Origin: Andrena cerasifolii
Lineage: Eukaryota; Arthropoda; Insecta; Hymenoptera; Andrenidae
Reading direction: 5' to 3'
Assembly (NCBI RefSeq): GCF_050908995.1
Contig: NC_135126.1
Location: 186,001 to 250,000, forward strand
DNA: 64,000 bases
Shown: piece after piece, positions 55,303 to 64,000 of the stretch
How the letters are laid out: every line of letters begins with the position of its first letter
How positions within the stretch are numbered: the stretch's first letter is position 1
Notes under the pieces: generated by a model
Told to the model about the DNA's origin: nothing
Seen by the model: the letters and a program-made list of their open reading frames with translations, nothing else
Databases searched by the model: none
Program-made: the position numbers and the translations under genes

Positions 55303-55600
55303 AACATGTGCGATTCACGCCAAAGTCAAAATACATTATATTTCCCAAGCCGCAGGCTGCGGGGCGTTTTGTCAGACTCAAATAAACTGATTTGTGTTTC
55401 GGGAGGAGCAGCTACGACCACGGAAGGCGGAAAAATTTGCCTAAATTGCTTTAATTCAAATCGGGTAGAGGTAGACGAGATATATCAAGTGCACTACCAC
55501 TAACCTAACGATATATTCCCTGAGTGCCCTCGTTGCAAAAACCTTCTGTTCAAAGTACGGCCTATTAGCAGTCGTGCCGCGTGCACAGAGCATTTACGTC
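55303..55600 (+). pseudogene. Small Cys-rich ORF 2, diverged tandem copy of ORF 1
   Basis: From ATG 55303 the frame gives LICVSGGAATTTEGGKICLNC and IYQVHYH, aligned with LICVYG-, EICLHC and YQIHY of the ORF at 55005. A TAA at 55501-55503 follows, but the same frame continues with FPECPRC and VRPISSRAACTE, matching the rest of ORF 1. The copy is thus interrupted by one stop, or the stop is read through. The two copies lie about 380 bp apart. Confidence 0.5.
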
Positions 55601-55741
55601 AAATAAATAAAAATTATAACAGGTTCGATATAAACTACCCGGGTAGAGAATATCATAGATTTTGAGTAGCTGCTGCCGGACGCTTAAACATAGGAAACCT
55701 CTTAAATCACCCTAAAATAATAAAATTTACCGAGTTTAAAA

Positions 55742-57142
55742 ATGTCCGAATCCGGTGATACCGACAACCTCCGCGTGCTAGACCAAGACGCGGAGCCTTT
55801 CAATAGCGCTATAGAAATCGCCACCGCCGAAATAATGGAACAATTACAAAAATTACGTGAGAAACGAGCCGAAATCGACAATTTGCACATGAGATTTGCG
55901 GTAAATTCCGAAACTAAAACGCATACGGGCGAAGGCATCGGACCGCCCGAACCCACGCTTAAAGGTCTTTCCGATAAAATACAGAATATCGAAGCAATGA
56001 TGAAAAAACTTCTTGCACCCCCGCCAATTGCGAATAACTTTGCTACACCGGGTTCCTCCCGTTTCGATACAAAACCGGTGCTAAATTACAATAAAACTCC
56101 TGAGGCATTGAATAGTAATAATATTCCGGACCAGGATCCATTGCCCCAGATCAAATTAAAGGACGCTATAGAAACAGTCCCAAAATTTAACGGTCACAAT
56201 ATGTCTGTTTTGCAATTCGCTAGAGCCTGCAATAGGGCTAAAGCTCTGGTTCCCCCGCAGGCTGAACCCCAGCTGGCGAGGTTGTTGCGCAATAAACTGC
56301 AAGACCACGCCTGCTTGGCTGTTGAGGATAGGGTCTTCGACTCAGTAAATGACTTAATGAAACAACTAAAACGTACATTCTCCCCCGCGAAAACGTCAGA
56401 TCACTATCGAGGAGAATTAGCAAATATTATCAAAGGAACAAATGAACACGTACTAGAGTACATCTCGCGCGTTAAGGATCTCCGATTCGCTATTTTGGAA
56501 GAGGATAGGGATTATTATCGCGACTTTGCACGGAATCATCCCGAGGACCTAGACCGTTTGACGTTGGATTCATTTGTGGATGGACTTCCCCCCCATATAC
56601 GAACAAGATTACAACAACATGATTTCGACACGCTAGATGAAGCTTTCGAGCTAGCTGTACTCGTAGACAAGAAAATTGATCGAGACCGCCAGAGATTTTC
56701 CGAACAAAAGACTCCAAAAATCATATGTCAAGTTTGTAATAAGACGGGACACGACGCATTGTCCTGCAGGAATAATCAAAAAATAGCCTCCCAATCGACA
56801 GAGCGATATTCCCAAAACCGCATTGCGGGATACGATAATCAGGCGCCAAACCCTTTGGTCCCTTACTGGGACAAAAACCGACCTCCTCCTTCAAGGCCTA
56901 CGGAATTACGTATTTGCGCATATTGTAAAAAGCCCGGACATTTAATCTCTGAATGTAGGAAACGCTTATTTAATCGCAATGAGAGAAGCCCTAGAACCTT
57001 CCAGGAACGTGACTCGGGAAACGCTCTGCCCCTACGGTCAACTATGGAGGCGTACCGTGGAACGGGCCAAGCAGGAGCGCGTCCAATAGAAATACAAACG
57101 GAACCGGGAATATCGAAACTAGAATCGCAACAGCATGGTTAA
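55742..57142 (+). CDS. gag: Gypsy Gag polyprotein
   Basis: The 466-residue frame from ATG 55742 has a coiled-coil-like N-terminus (MEQLQKLREKRAEIDNLHM). A capsid region follows (IETVPKFNGHNMSVLQFARA, then AEPQLARLLRNKLQDHA and LKRTFSPAKTSDHYRGELANI), ending in two CCHC zinc knuckles, ICQVCNKTGHDALSC (about residues 326-340) and ICAYCKKPGHLISEC (about 396-410). Gag would package element RNA into cytoplasmic particles. Pol overlaps its end in the -1 frame. No interruption is seen. Confidence 0.95.
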   Translation: MSESGDTDNLRVLDQDAEPFNSAIEIATAEIMEQLQKLREKRAEIDNLHMRFAVNSETKTHTGEGIGPPEPTLKGLSDKIQNIEAMMKKLLAPPPIANNFATPGSSRFDTKPVLNYNKTPEALNSNNIPDQDPLPQIKLKDAIETVPKFNGHNMSVLQFARACNRAKALVPPQAEPQLARLLRNKLQDHACLAVEDRVFDSVNDLMKQLKRTFSPAKTSDHYRGELANIIKGTNEHVLEYISRVKDLRFAILEEDRDYYRDFARNHPEDLDRLTLDSFVDGLPPHIRTRLQQHDFDTLDEAFELAVLVDKKIDRDRQRFSEQKTPKIICQVCNKTGHDALSCRNNQKIASQSTERYSQNRIAGYDNQAPNPLVPYWDKNRPPPSRPTELRICAYCKKPGHLISECRKRLFNRNERSPRTFQERDSGNALPLRSTMEAYRGTGQAGARPIEIQTEPGISKLESQQHG

Positions 57143-60100
57143 CCACTGCCGATGAAGCTCCGTCTGTGATGATTTCCTCCCCCGACTTCGAAACTACACC
57201 TGAATTAATGATTGATACTGGGTCACAGGTGAACTTATTGAAAATTCAAGCTGTAAAGCTACCGCAAGAGATAAACACGGAAAATCGATTAATACTCAAA
57301 GGCATCTCTCCAGGCCCTGTCACCACGCTTGGCACAGTAAGGATAACCCTTTTGGGCGATAACGTCACGTTCCACGTAGTCGAAAACGACTTCCCAATTA
57401 AGCCGCAAGGAATATTAGGCACGGAATTCTTTATAAAACAGAATGTCTCGATACACTATTCCAAGAGGGAGTTGGACTTCCAAGGAAACTCCATTCCTTT
57501 CGTGAATAGTAACCAAATCATGCTACCTGCTAGATCAAAAACCGTTTCCTTTATTAATATATTAAATTCGAATATAAAGGAAGGGTATGTACCCCGGTTA
57601 GACTTAGGCACTGGGATTCACGCTGGTAACGCTCTTGTCCGTAATCGAGACGGCAAAGCGTACTTACAAATAATAAATTCTAATGAAATGGACATAACGA
57701 TCACAACACCTACTGTTGAATTGGAAGAATTTGAAATTGTGATTCCAGAACCCAAACAAAGACGAACAAAAGAGATTATGACGTCTAAATGCGTCACTCC
57801 TATCCCCGCCCTAAATTCAAACAAGTCCCTCTTACCCCAGGATCTGTCGATCCACCAAATCGAGGCACCCACGAAAGTGCACTCACTCTCACCCCCTGTG
57901 CATTATGCCAGATCAACCGTCTACCCAAATTCCCGTGAGTCTCTTACTATTGCGTCGGGTGAGGTATCGATAATTTCTGAACAAACCGCAACAAGAATGG
58001 AACGAGTGCTCAAACTAATTTCAACGGAACACATGAATCCGGAGGAAAAACTTCATGTCCAAAGAATTTTATATAAATACCATGACCTCTTCCATCTACC
58101 AGATGAGAAGTTAGGCCACACAAACGCTATCCAGCATGGGATCCAGACAATGGACCCAGTGCCAGTAAATACTAAACAATATCGCTTCCCTCCTGTACAT
58201 AAGAAGGAAATAGACAAGCAAATAAAGAATTTACTAACTAACGACATTATAAAACCGTCATTATCACCCTATAATTCACCTATTTGGATCGTCTCTAAAA
58301 AACCAGGACCCAATGGGGAACTCTTGTGGAGAATGGTAATTGACTTCAGGGATTTAAACGGAAAAACCGTTCCTGACGCATACCCACTTCCAAACATTAA
58401 CGAAATACTAGACCAATTAGGAGGAGCAAAATACTTTTCCGTATTCGACCTAGCTTCCGGATTTCACCAAATCCCTATGAAACCGGAAGATGCGCCTAAA
58501 ACGGCCTTTTCTACACCTCATGGACATTATGAGTTTGTTAGAATGCCATTTGGACTTTGTAATGCACCAGCTACCTTCCAACGTTTAATGGATCACACGC
58601 TCACGGGACTCCAAGGCACAGAAATGTTCGTATATCTGGACGATATTGTCCTTTACGCGAGTTCCCTTACAGAACATTTAATAAAATTTAAAAAACTTGC
58701 TCAACGCCTAAGAGAGGCGAATCTTAAACTTCAGCCTTCGAAATGTAAATTTCTACACAAAGAAGTCGCATATTTGGGTCACATAATTACAGAACAAGGA
58801 GTAAAACCTGATTCAGGAAAAATTGAAGCCGTCCGAAACTACCCGGCACCAAATACACCTAAAGGAATCAAACAATTCCTTGGTTTAACCGGATATTATA
58901 GGAAATTTATCCCAGACTTTTCTAAAATAGCTCGTCCGTTAACCCAACTATTGAAGAAAGACACAATATTTGAGTGGGGACCGTCCCAGAAAACGGCTTT
59001 TGACCACTTAAGACTAGCATTGCAGAAAGAACCTATCCTGCAATACCCGAATTTTGACCTGGAATTTCACGTCACTACAGATGCTTCTGACTACGCTATA
59101 GGAGGGATATTGAGTCAGACTATAGATGGAAAAGAGTTACCGATCGCTTACGCCTCTCGCCTCCTAAATAAAGCAGAAATAAATTACGCAACCATAGAGA
59201 AGGAACTTTTAGCCATCGTATATTGCGTTAGGCACTTCCGACCTTATCTATACGGAAGGAAATTTATTTTATTTACCGACCATCAACCACTAATCTGGTT
59301 ACATAGAGTAAAAGATCCAACGTCACGCCTCGTTAGGTGGCGTTTAAAATTAGCTGAGTATGAATACGAAATTCGATACCAACCGGGGAAAAGCAACAAA
59401 CTTGCCGACGCTCTATCTCGTAATCCCCCTACAGTGGAGGCATGCCCAATACGGCCACGAGAAGAAGCCGACGAAGACTGGGTGGACTGGCCCACACCAG
59501 ATACCAAAAAACCTCGGACTACTAAAGAAACTAAAACCCCACCTACACGAGGTCCTGGAAGACCTCGGGGTTCCCGACCATCCACCTCTGCTTCAGAACC
59601 CACAAGTAAACCCCATCTAAGGACGAAACCTACGCGGATGCAGCCTCACCGGAAGGTACGAAAAGGTCCAACATCTGCAGTAGAATCCACAAAAGAAAAT
59701 TTATCAGAACCAATGAGTAGCGTCGAAGAAGAGAATCAGGAAAATGAAGGGGAACAAATAACCACCCCTTACGAACATATTTCGCCTCCGCAGTCCCCAG
59801 TTCCCCAGATACAATCGGATCCCGATTCCGAAGTGGAATCAAACGTATCAGACGAGTCAACATCCGACTCTGATTTATCAATAATTGAGCAAGACGATTC
59901 CCATGATGCAGAATACGAAGCTGACCCAGACCGAGAAATCAGAATAGTACCGTCCATCAGTCGCGACCCATTGTCCCTACGTAAAGAAACGCTCGTCTTC
60001 CTTTTGAGTGCCGATGGGAAACCTTGCGACGAAGGAGCTAAACAGTTACAAGAAGCAGGAGAACTGACAATAGCAAACGAACTCACTCTGGGCAGGGCTC

Positions 60101-61422
60101 ATGTGTCATATAAAAAGGGACAAATTCTCGTAGGGTTAGTTATCAAGGAAACACAAAATATTCCCCTAACCACGACAAATTGGAGAACAGCCCTTTCTTC
60201 TCTTAGGGATGTAGTACGTGAGTTAACTATATATTCATTCAGTATTGCCAAAACGACAAACATTGATCAGCTAAGTTGGCAAGATATTATTATGGACATT
60301 CTCGAAACCGTCGACGAGGAAGACATCGAGGTCACAATATGCCTGCAAATAGTTCAGATCCCCGAAGAATCAAAGAGACAAAGCATTATTACGGAAAATC
60401 ACGCGTCTGCATTAGCTGGACATAAAGGAGTAACAAAAACCTATAACCGAATTAGACACCACTATTTCTGGAAAGGAATGAAGAAAGCCGTTGAAGATTA
60501 TATTCGAAAATGCGAAGACTGTATGCGGAAGAAACTCGTTCGTGTTAAAACCAGGCAACCAATGATCCTTACAGACACGCCTGGACGCGCCTTTGATAAA
60601 ATAGCCTTAGATATAGTAGGACCGTTACCCACCACGAGAGAAGGAAATACCTACATATTAACCATGCAAGATTTATTAACTAAATATTTCGTGTGTGAAC
60701 CACTCAAACAATCGACGTCGGAAAAAATTGCAGATGCATTTATAAGAAAGTTTATCTGTCAATTCGGAGCTCCCAGAGCCATCCTCACTGACCAAGGAGC
60801 TAATTTTACTGGTAAACTCATGAAAACTATCGCGCAAAAATTTAAAATTGAACAATTTCGAACCACAGCTTTTCACCCACAGACTAACGGCTCTCTAGAG
60901 CGATCGCACCTTGTCCTAACAGAATATTTGAAAATGTTTATCGGTAGATACAGTGACTGGGACGAATGGACCGACATGGCCGCGTTCTCTTATAATACCA
61001 GCGTCCACGAGGGCACTGGATACACTCCACATGAATTAGTGTTCGGTAAAATAGCCCGGGTACCCAGTCGGAAAAGAATGCCCGAAGACTTTGAAAATGA
61101 AACTTATAGTCAATACCTCTCGAAATTAAACATAAGGATGCAAGAACTGCAAACCGCTGCAGCAGAAAAGTTAAATCAATCAAAACTCCGTTATAAAAAG
61201 TACTACGATAGACACATAAGCGAGAAGACCTTTAAACCGGGCGACTCGATTTTCGTATTAATAGAACCCCGAAAGGGAAAATTCGGAGATCAATACTCTG
61301 GCCCTCACACGATATTAGAGGTAATCCCCTCTCAGAATTTAAAAATATCATGGAAAGGGAAAACAAAAATTATACACGCGAATAAGGCGCGTCTTGGTCA
61401 AATACGCGAAAACCCTGGTTGA
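57079..61422 (+). CDS. pol: Gypsy Pol polyprotein (protease, RT, RNase H, integrase)
   Basis: The pol frame overlaps gag in the -1 frame (open from about 57079 or earlier; first ATG 57169), so expression by -1 frameshifting is likely. Order: aspartic protease (LMIDTGSQVNLLK); RT (KQYRFPPVHKKEIDKQI, WRMVIDFRDLNGKTVPDAYP, FSVFDLASGFHQIP, FGLCNAPATFQRLM, catalytic FVYLDDIVLYA); RNase H (VTTDASDYAIGGILSQ, TIEKELLAIVYCVRHF, LADALSRNP); a long acidic Ser/Glu/Pro hinge of about 250 residues; integrase with zinc-binding region (AGHKGVTKTYNRIR, then CEDCMRKK) and DDE core (LDIVGPLPTT, ILTDQGANFTG, PQTNGSLERSH). It ends just before ORF3. More than 1,400 codons without a stop imply a young or recently active copy. 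Confidence 0.95.
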   Translation, partial: ASNRNTNGTGNIETRIATAWLTTADEAPSVMISSPDFETTPELMIDTGSQVNLLKIQAVKLPQEINTENRLILKGISPGPVTTLGTVRITLLGDNVTFHVVENDFPIKPQGILGTEFFIKQNVSIHYSKRELDFQGNSIPFVNSNQIMLPARSKTVSFINILNSNIKEGYVPRLDLGTGIHAGNALVRNRDGKAYLQIINSNEMDITITTPTVELEEFEIVIPEPKQRRTKEIMTSKCVTPIPALNSNKSLLPQDLSIHQIEAPTKVHSLSPPVHYARSTVYPNSRESLTIASGEVSIISEQTATRMERVLKLISTEHMNPEEKLHVQRILYKYHDLFHLPDEKLGHTNAIQHGIQTMDPVPVNTKQYRFPPVHKKEIDKQIKNLLTNDIIKPSLSPYNSPIWIVSKKPGPNGELLWRMVIDFRDLNGKTVPDAYPLPNINEILDQLGGAKYFSVFDLASGFHQIPMKPEDAPKTAFSTPHGHYEFVRMPFGLCNAPATFQRLMDHTLTGLQGTEMFVYLDDIVLYASSLTEHLIKFKKLAQRLREANLKLQPSKCKFLHKEVAYLGHIITEQGVKPDSGKIEAVRNYPAPNTPKGIKQFLGLTGYYRKFIPDFSKIARPLTQLLKKDTIFEWGPSQKTAFDHLRLALQKEPILQYPNFDLEFHVTTDASDYAIGGILSQTIDGKELPIAYASRLLNKAEINYATIEKELLAIVYCVRHFRPYLYGRKFILFTDHQPLIWLHRVKDPTSRLVRWRLKLAEYEYEIRYQPGKSNKLADALSRNPPTVEACPIRPREEADEDWVDWPTPDTKKPRTTKETKTPPTRGPGRPRGSRPSTSASEPTSKPHLRTKPTRMQPHRKVRKGPTSAVESTKENLSEPMSSVEEENQENEGEQITTPYEHISPPQSPVPQIQSDPDSEVESNVSDESTSDSDLSIIEQDDSHDAEYEADPDREIRIVPSISRDPLSLRKETLVFLLSADGKPCDEGAKQLQEAGELTIANELTLGRAHVSYKKGQILVGLVIKETQNIPLTTTNWRTALSSLRDVVRELTIYSFSIAKTTNIDQLSWQDIIMDILETVDEEDIEVTICLQIVQIPEESKRQSIITENHASALAGHKGVTKTYNRIRHHYFWKGMKKAVEDYIRKCEDCMRKKLVRVKTRQPMILTDTPGRAFDKIALDIVGPLPTTREGNTYILTMQDLLTKYFVCEPLKQSTSEKIADAFIRKFICQFGAPRAILTDQGANFTGKLMKTIAQKFKIEQFRTTAFHPQTNGSLERSHLVLTEYLKMFIGRYSDWDEWTDMAAFSYNTSVHEGTGYTPHELVFGKIARVPSRKRMPEDFENETYSQYLSKLNIRMQELQTAAAEKLNQSKLRYKKYYDRHISEKTFKPGDSIFVLIEPRKGKFGDQYSGPHTILEVIPSQNLKISWKGKTKIIHANKARLGQIRENPG

Positions 61423-61481
61423 CCCTAATCATAAATTATAGAGAAAAGAACATTAAATCACCTCGTTTCTTAGATCGCACC

Positions 61482-62040
61482 ATGCCTCATAAAAGGGCCC
61501 ATAAACCCAGTGGGCCTAGGACCCATGGGGGAGGCCTCAAGAGAAAGCTCTCCCATATACAGTGGCTGCGCCAGAGGGCCATGAAGGAGGAAGGGAGCGC
61601 CTCACATCTTCTCCCGAAGGTGACATCAAACATCGTCATCAGGGAGGCAGCGTCCACAGCAGAGACAATTACAATAGACGACTCCCCCCCCCCCCAGGAG
61701 GATGGACGACCTCCACTCATTTCAAGAGGCCGTCACTCCACCGCCCCCTAGCCTCCCTCATGCAGGAAACAGAGAGGTACTCTCCGGTCCTCCACCCTCT
61801 CCTTACCACTCCCAGTCCCAAAACCCAGAAATCCCACTTCCTTCCTCAATCCCTCCTTGGCCAGGCGTAGTGGAAATCCTGGACACGGGGTCAGCCATCA
61901 GGTTACCTGATACCATAGAGCTGACGCCCGAGGATCTAGCGTGGTTCGCTTATCTCTGTCAGGGAGATAATAACCTCACTTACGTCCTGGACCACTCCGA
62001 ATTCCTCTTCCCAATTCCCGATCCATATTCCCCCTATTAA
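61482..62040 (+). pseudogene. Accessory ORF3 of the Gypsy element, split at a poly-C run
   Basis: The first part from ATG 61482 is basic (MPHKRAHKPSGPRTHGGGLK; KLSHIQWLRQRAMKEEG) and reaches TITIDDSPPP at a C-run (about 61684-61695). The better-looking second half (ATG 61702 frame: LPDTIELTPEDLAWFAYL, DHSEFLFPIPDPYSPY) is one frame away. The C-run is the likely slip site. No signal peptide, transmembrane segment or furin site is seen, so it is not an env gene. Function unknown. Confidence 0.5.
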
Positions 62041-62377
62041 ACCTTAATCCTATCCTTCCTTGTAAATATTCCTTATTTTCTATTTCTTTTATATACATAT
62101 ATATATACATATTATTTTTAAGTATAAGTAAATGTTTTTTTTCCTAATACAATCAATTCTTTTATATTTTCTATTATTATTATTCTCATCTTTTATTTTA
62201 CTTTTCTTTTACGCCAAATAGGCTATATATTTTATTTTATTTTATTATTTCCAAACCATTTTATTTTTATTTTTTCCAAAACGGTACATTTTATTTTATT
62301 TTTCTTTTCCTCCGCATTTCAAGACACCCTAACCCTATGTTAAGAAATGTACACATTTCTTCATATAAGGGGGGAGG
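62041..62377. other. 3' untranslated region and polypurine tract
   Basis: T/A-rich sequence leads to the polypurine tract 'aaggggggagg' at about 62366-62377, directly before the LTR. The 'aaaaccntttattttattttt' phrase is repeated near 62250-62300. Confidence 0.7.
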
Positions 62378-63605
62378 TGTAACGTCCCACGATTTTTCGC
62401 GCGTTTCCTATTCCCAATTCCACTAGTAAACCTCAAAATCACTCCACTAAAGTCTATCAAACTCAACTCCTACCCCATCTCCTCAATCACCGATCACCTT
62501 GATGTTGCACCTTAGCGGTCAACAACACAGGATGATCAATACAAACCTCCACCTCGCTGATGTACCTTAGCGGTCCCCATCACGAGATGATCGTTTCAAA
62601 ACCCTCTTCGCCTATTCGTCTTACAAGGCACGAATCATTCCCTCCAAAAACAAATTCAAACAAGTCCCTCATTACAAATCCCTCTTAAATCGAGACCAAG
62701 TCTCAACCCCCTCTTTACGACTCATGAAGTCCAAGCCACTCTAATAACCCCTTTCCCGTAAAACACCCGAAATCCATTCGATGAGTTGAGTATCTCTTTT
62801 CGCAGTCATAAAAACCCCAGAAACCTAATTGCGACGTATATTTGGCGTACGTAACATAAATACGTCTATTAATAGACGTACCGTTTGTAAAAACCCCGGA
62901 AGTCCTACTGCGTCTTAAACCGAAATGTGTCAAGGTCTTTACCGCGCGTACCCCACAATACTCCTGTGAAAGTACATAAATATGAGGTCCTGACAGGCCG
63001 AGTCCTCTTTCTTCGACAGAAACCTCTTCGGTAGAAGGCTTACTTGAAAAGTATATCTTTAAAGTGTTAATATTAAACTCAGTGTTCGACGATCACCGTA
63101 AGCCATTTATATTACTTAATATTATTGTGCATATCACCACCATACCATACTATTCAATTATTTCGTTTATAACTGCTTATCGCAATCTTACTATTCAATT
63201 ATTTCGTTTATAACTGCTTATCGCAATCTTACAATTCTATTATTTCATTTATAACTGCTTATCGCAATCTTACTATTCTATTATTTTGTTTATAACTGCT
63301 TATCGCAATCTTATCATATTATTATTATTAACGATCATTATTAAACGACTTATATTGTATCTCATGTCCATATATATATATTAAATGTTATAACCATATT
63401 ACAAATATTGTGCCAATGCTAAAAGCCCCCTCGCACGATCATAATAACCGATTAACGAAGTTAATAAATCGCTTTGTTTAAAATCTTGCTTCAAGTTATT
63501 TGTGTTCAACCATTAGTTACGAACGTACTAAGATACAAACCAACGAGTCGGCGAAACAGCTGATCGCGGATCGCGAACTAGAGAACAGTGACAGTGTTTA
63601 CTAAC
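62378..63605 (+). repeat. 3' LTR of the Gypsy element (approximate right end)
   Basis: The LTR begins TGTAACGTCCCACG right after the polypurine tract. It contains repeated 'caccttagcggtc' phrases, a 'tacataaatatgagg' TATA-like site near 62972, a 41-bp minisatellite, and AATAAA near 63462. The right end is set at 'tttactaaca' (63605) only because it ends in CA after the poly-A signal. No second copy is available to confirm it. Confidence 0.6.
63151..63314. repeat. 41-bp minisatellite inside the LTR, four copies
   Basis: The unit 'tattcaattatttcgtttat' followed by 'aactgcttatcgcaatcttac' is repeated four times with a few changes (cgtt to cattt or tgttt). Confidence 0.9.
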
Positions 63606-63766
63606 ATTCCCTTGCATAGCTGCACGTATAGACGAATTTCTCAAGAAATATTACGAGGAAACTTTTTGTGCCTATGCAACGGTAAATCTGATATTACGTA
63701 AACCAAAACAAAGTGCTAACGGGTGTTCCCCAAATACGCTCTAGCCTTTAAACTTCCCTGGTCGAC

Positions 63767-64000
63767 TAGTGTGCTGGATTATAGATTCGCGCCTGGCGTT
63801 CCTCCCTGTAAAACGATTAGTGTGCTGGATTATAGATTCGCGCCTGAATTCCTTCAAAATCCTCAGTGTGCTGGATTCAAGATTCGCGCCTGACGTTCCT
63901 CTCCTTCAAAATCCTCAGTGTGCTGGATTCAAGATTCGCGCCTGACGTTCCTCTCCTTCAAAACCCTCAGTGTGCTGGATTCAAGATTCGCGCCTGACGT
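63767..64000. repeat. 46-52-bp minisatellite running off the window
   Basis: Copies of 'agtgtgctggattcaagattcgcgcctgacgttcc…' start near 63767, 63818, 63864, 63916 and 63968. The last copies are 52 bp and almost identical. The array continues past the right edge. Confidence 0.9.

Larger units (their letters stand above)
55005..63605 (+). mobile_element. Gypsy (Ty3-type) LTR retrotransposon, 5' LTR not seen
   Basis: Open gag and pol, an extra 3' ORF, a polypurine tract (62366-62377) and a 3' LTR starting TGTAACG are in the expected order. No copy of the LTR sequence occurs upstream of gag, so the 5' end is missing, rearranged or unlike the 3' LTR. The left boundary is therefore set at the small Cys-rich ORFs, which is arbitrary. 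Confidence 0.85.

Noticed and set aside
61482..62040. Envelope gene for the Gypsy element
   Set aside because: No signal peptide, transmembrane anchor, cleavage site or glycoprotein-like Cys pattern is present.

Overview
The window is insect nuclear DNA, most likely from a hymenopteran and perhaps an ant. Four conserved host genes have short GT-AG introns in AT-rich DNA, and much of the remainder is layered mobile elements. The order assignment rests on overall protein similarity and the style of the elements; no diagnostic locus for a species is present.

Host genes. The 5' half of Integrator subunit 2 (INTS2, minus strand, 901-3367) runs off the left edge. A compact cluster lies at 37.5-44.7 kb: TRAPPC13 (plus strand, ten exons), then GPN2 and PSMG3 (both minus). 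PSMG3 ends only 23 bp before the GPN2 start codon.

Mobile DNA, left to right. At 3.6-11 kb there are hAT-like and P-like short elements, several with perfect 8-bp target duplications, and a TIR transposon interrupted by a 5'-truncated LINE. At 11-16.8 kb there is a composite of broken DNA-transposon genes (MADF, HARBI1-like nuclease, a CACTA-like transposase, a DUF4806-like ORF) plus a near-perfect 1.17-kb palindrome. At 17-28 kb there is a Maverick/Polinton virus-like element: protein-primed type DNA polymerase B (decayed), packaging ATPase, DUF8207-like protein, phospholipase A2-like/pX-like protein, adenain-type protease, penton-type minor capsid protein, major capsid protein and several unnamed conserved proteins. 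No integrase or terminal repeats are visible. At 28-37 kb there are minisatellites, a hAT-like transposase tail, an interrupted solo LTR and a tandem array of roughly 1-kb units. At 46-48.9 kb lies a truncated Gypsy element (minus). At 50.3-53.6 kb lies a Mutator-type transposase fused to a YqaJ-type exonuclease, broken by an exact 200-bp tandem duplication and followed by a 69-bp minisatellite. At 55-63.6 kb lies a Gypsy element with open gag and pol, an extra 3' ORF, a 3' LTR, and two related small Cys-rich ORFs upstream of gag; its 5' LTR is not visible.

The most interesting parts are the Maverick, whose morphogenesis genes are better kept than its polymerase; the tandem Cys-rich ORFs before gag; the transposase-YqaJ fusion; and the PSMG3-GPN2 pair, which is spaced like a dicistronic unit. 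All names come from reading the translations; no database search was run.
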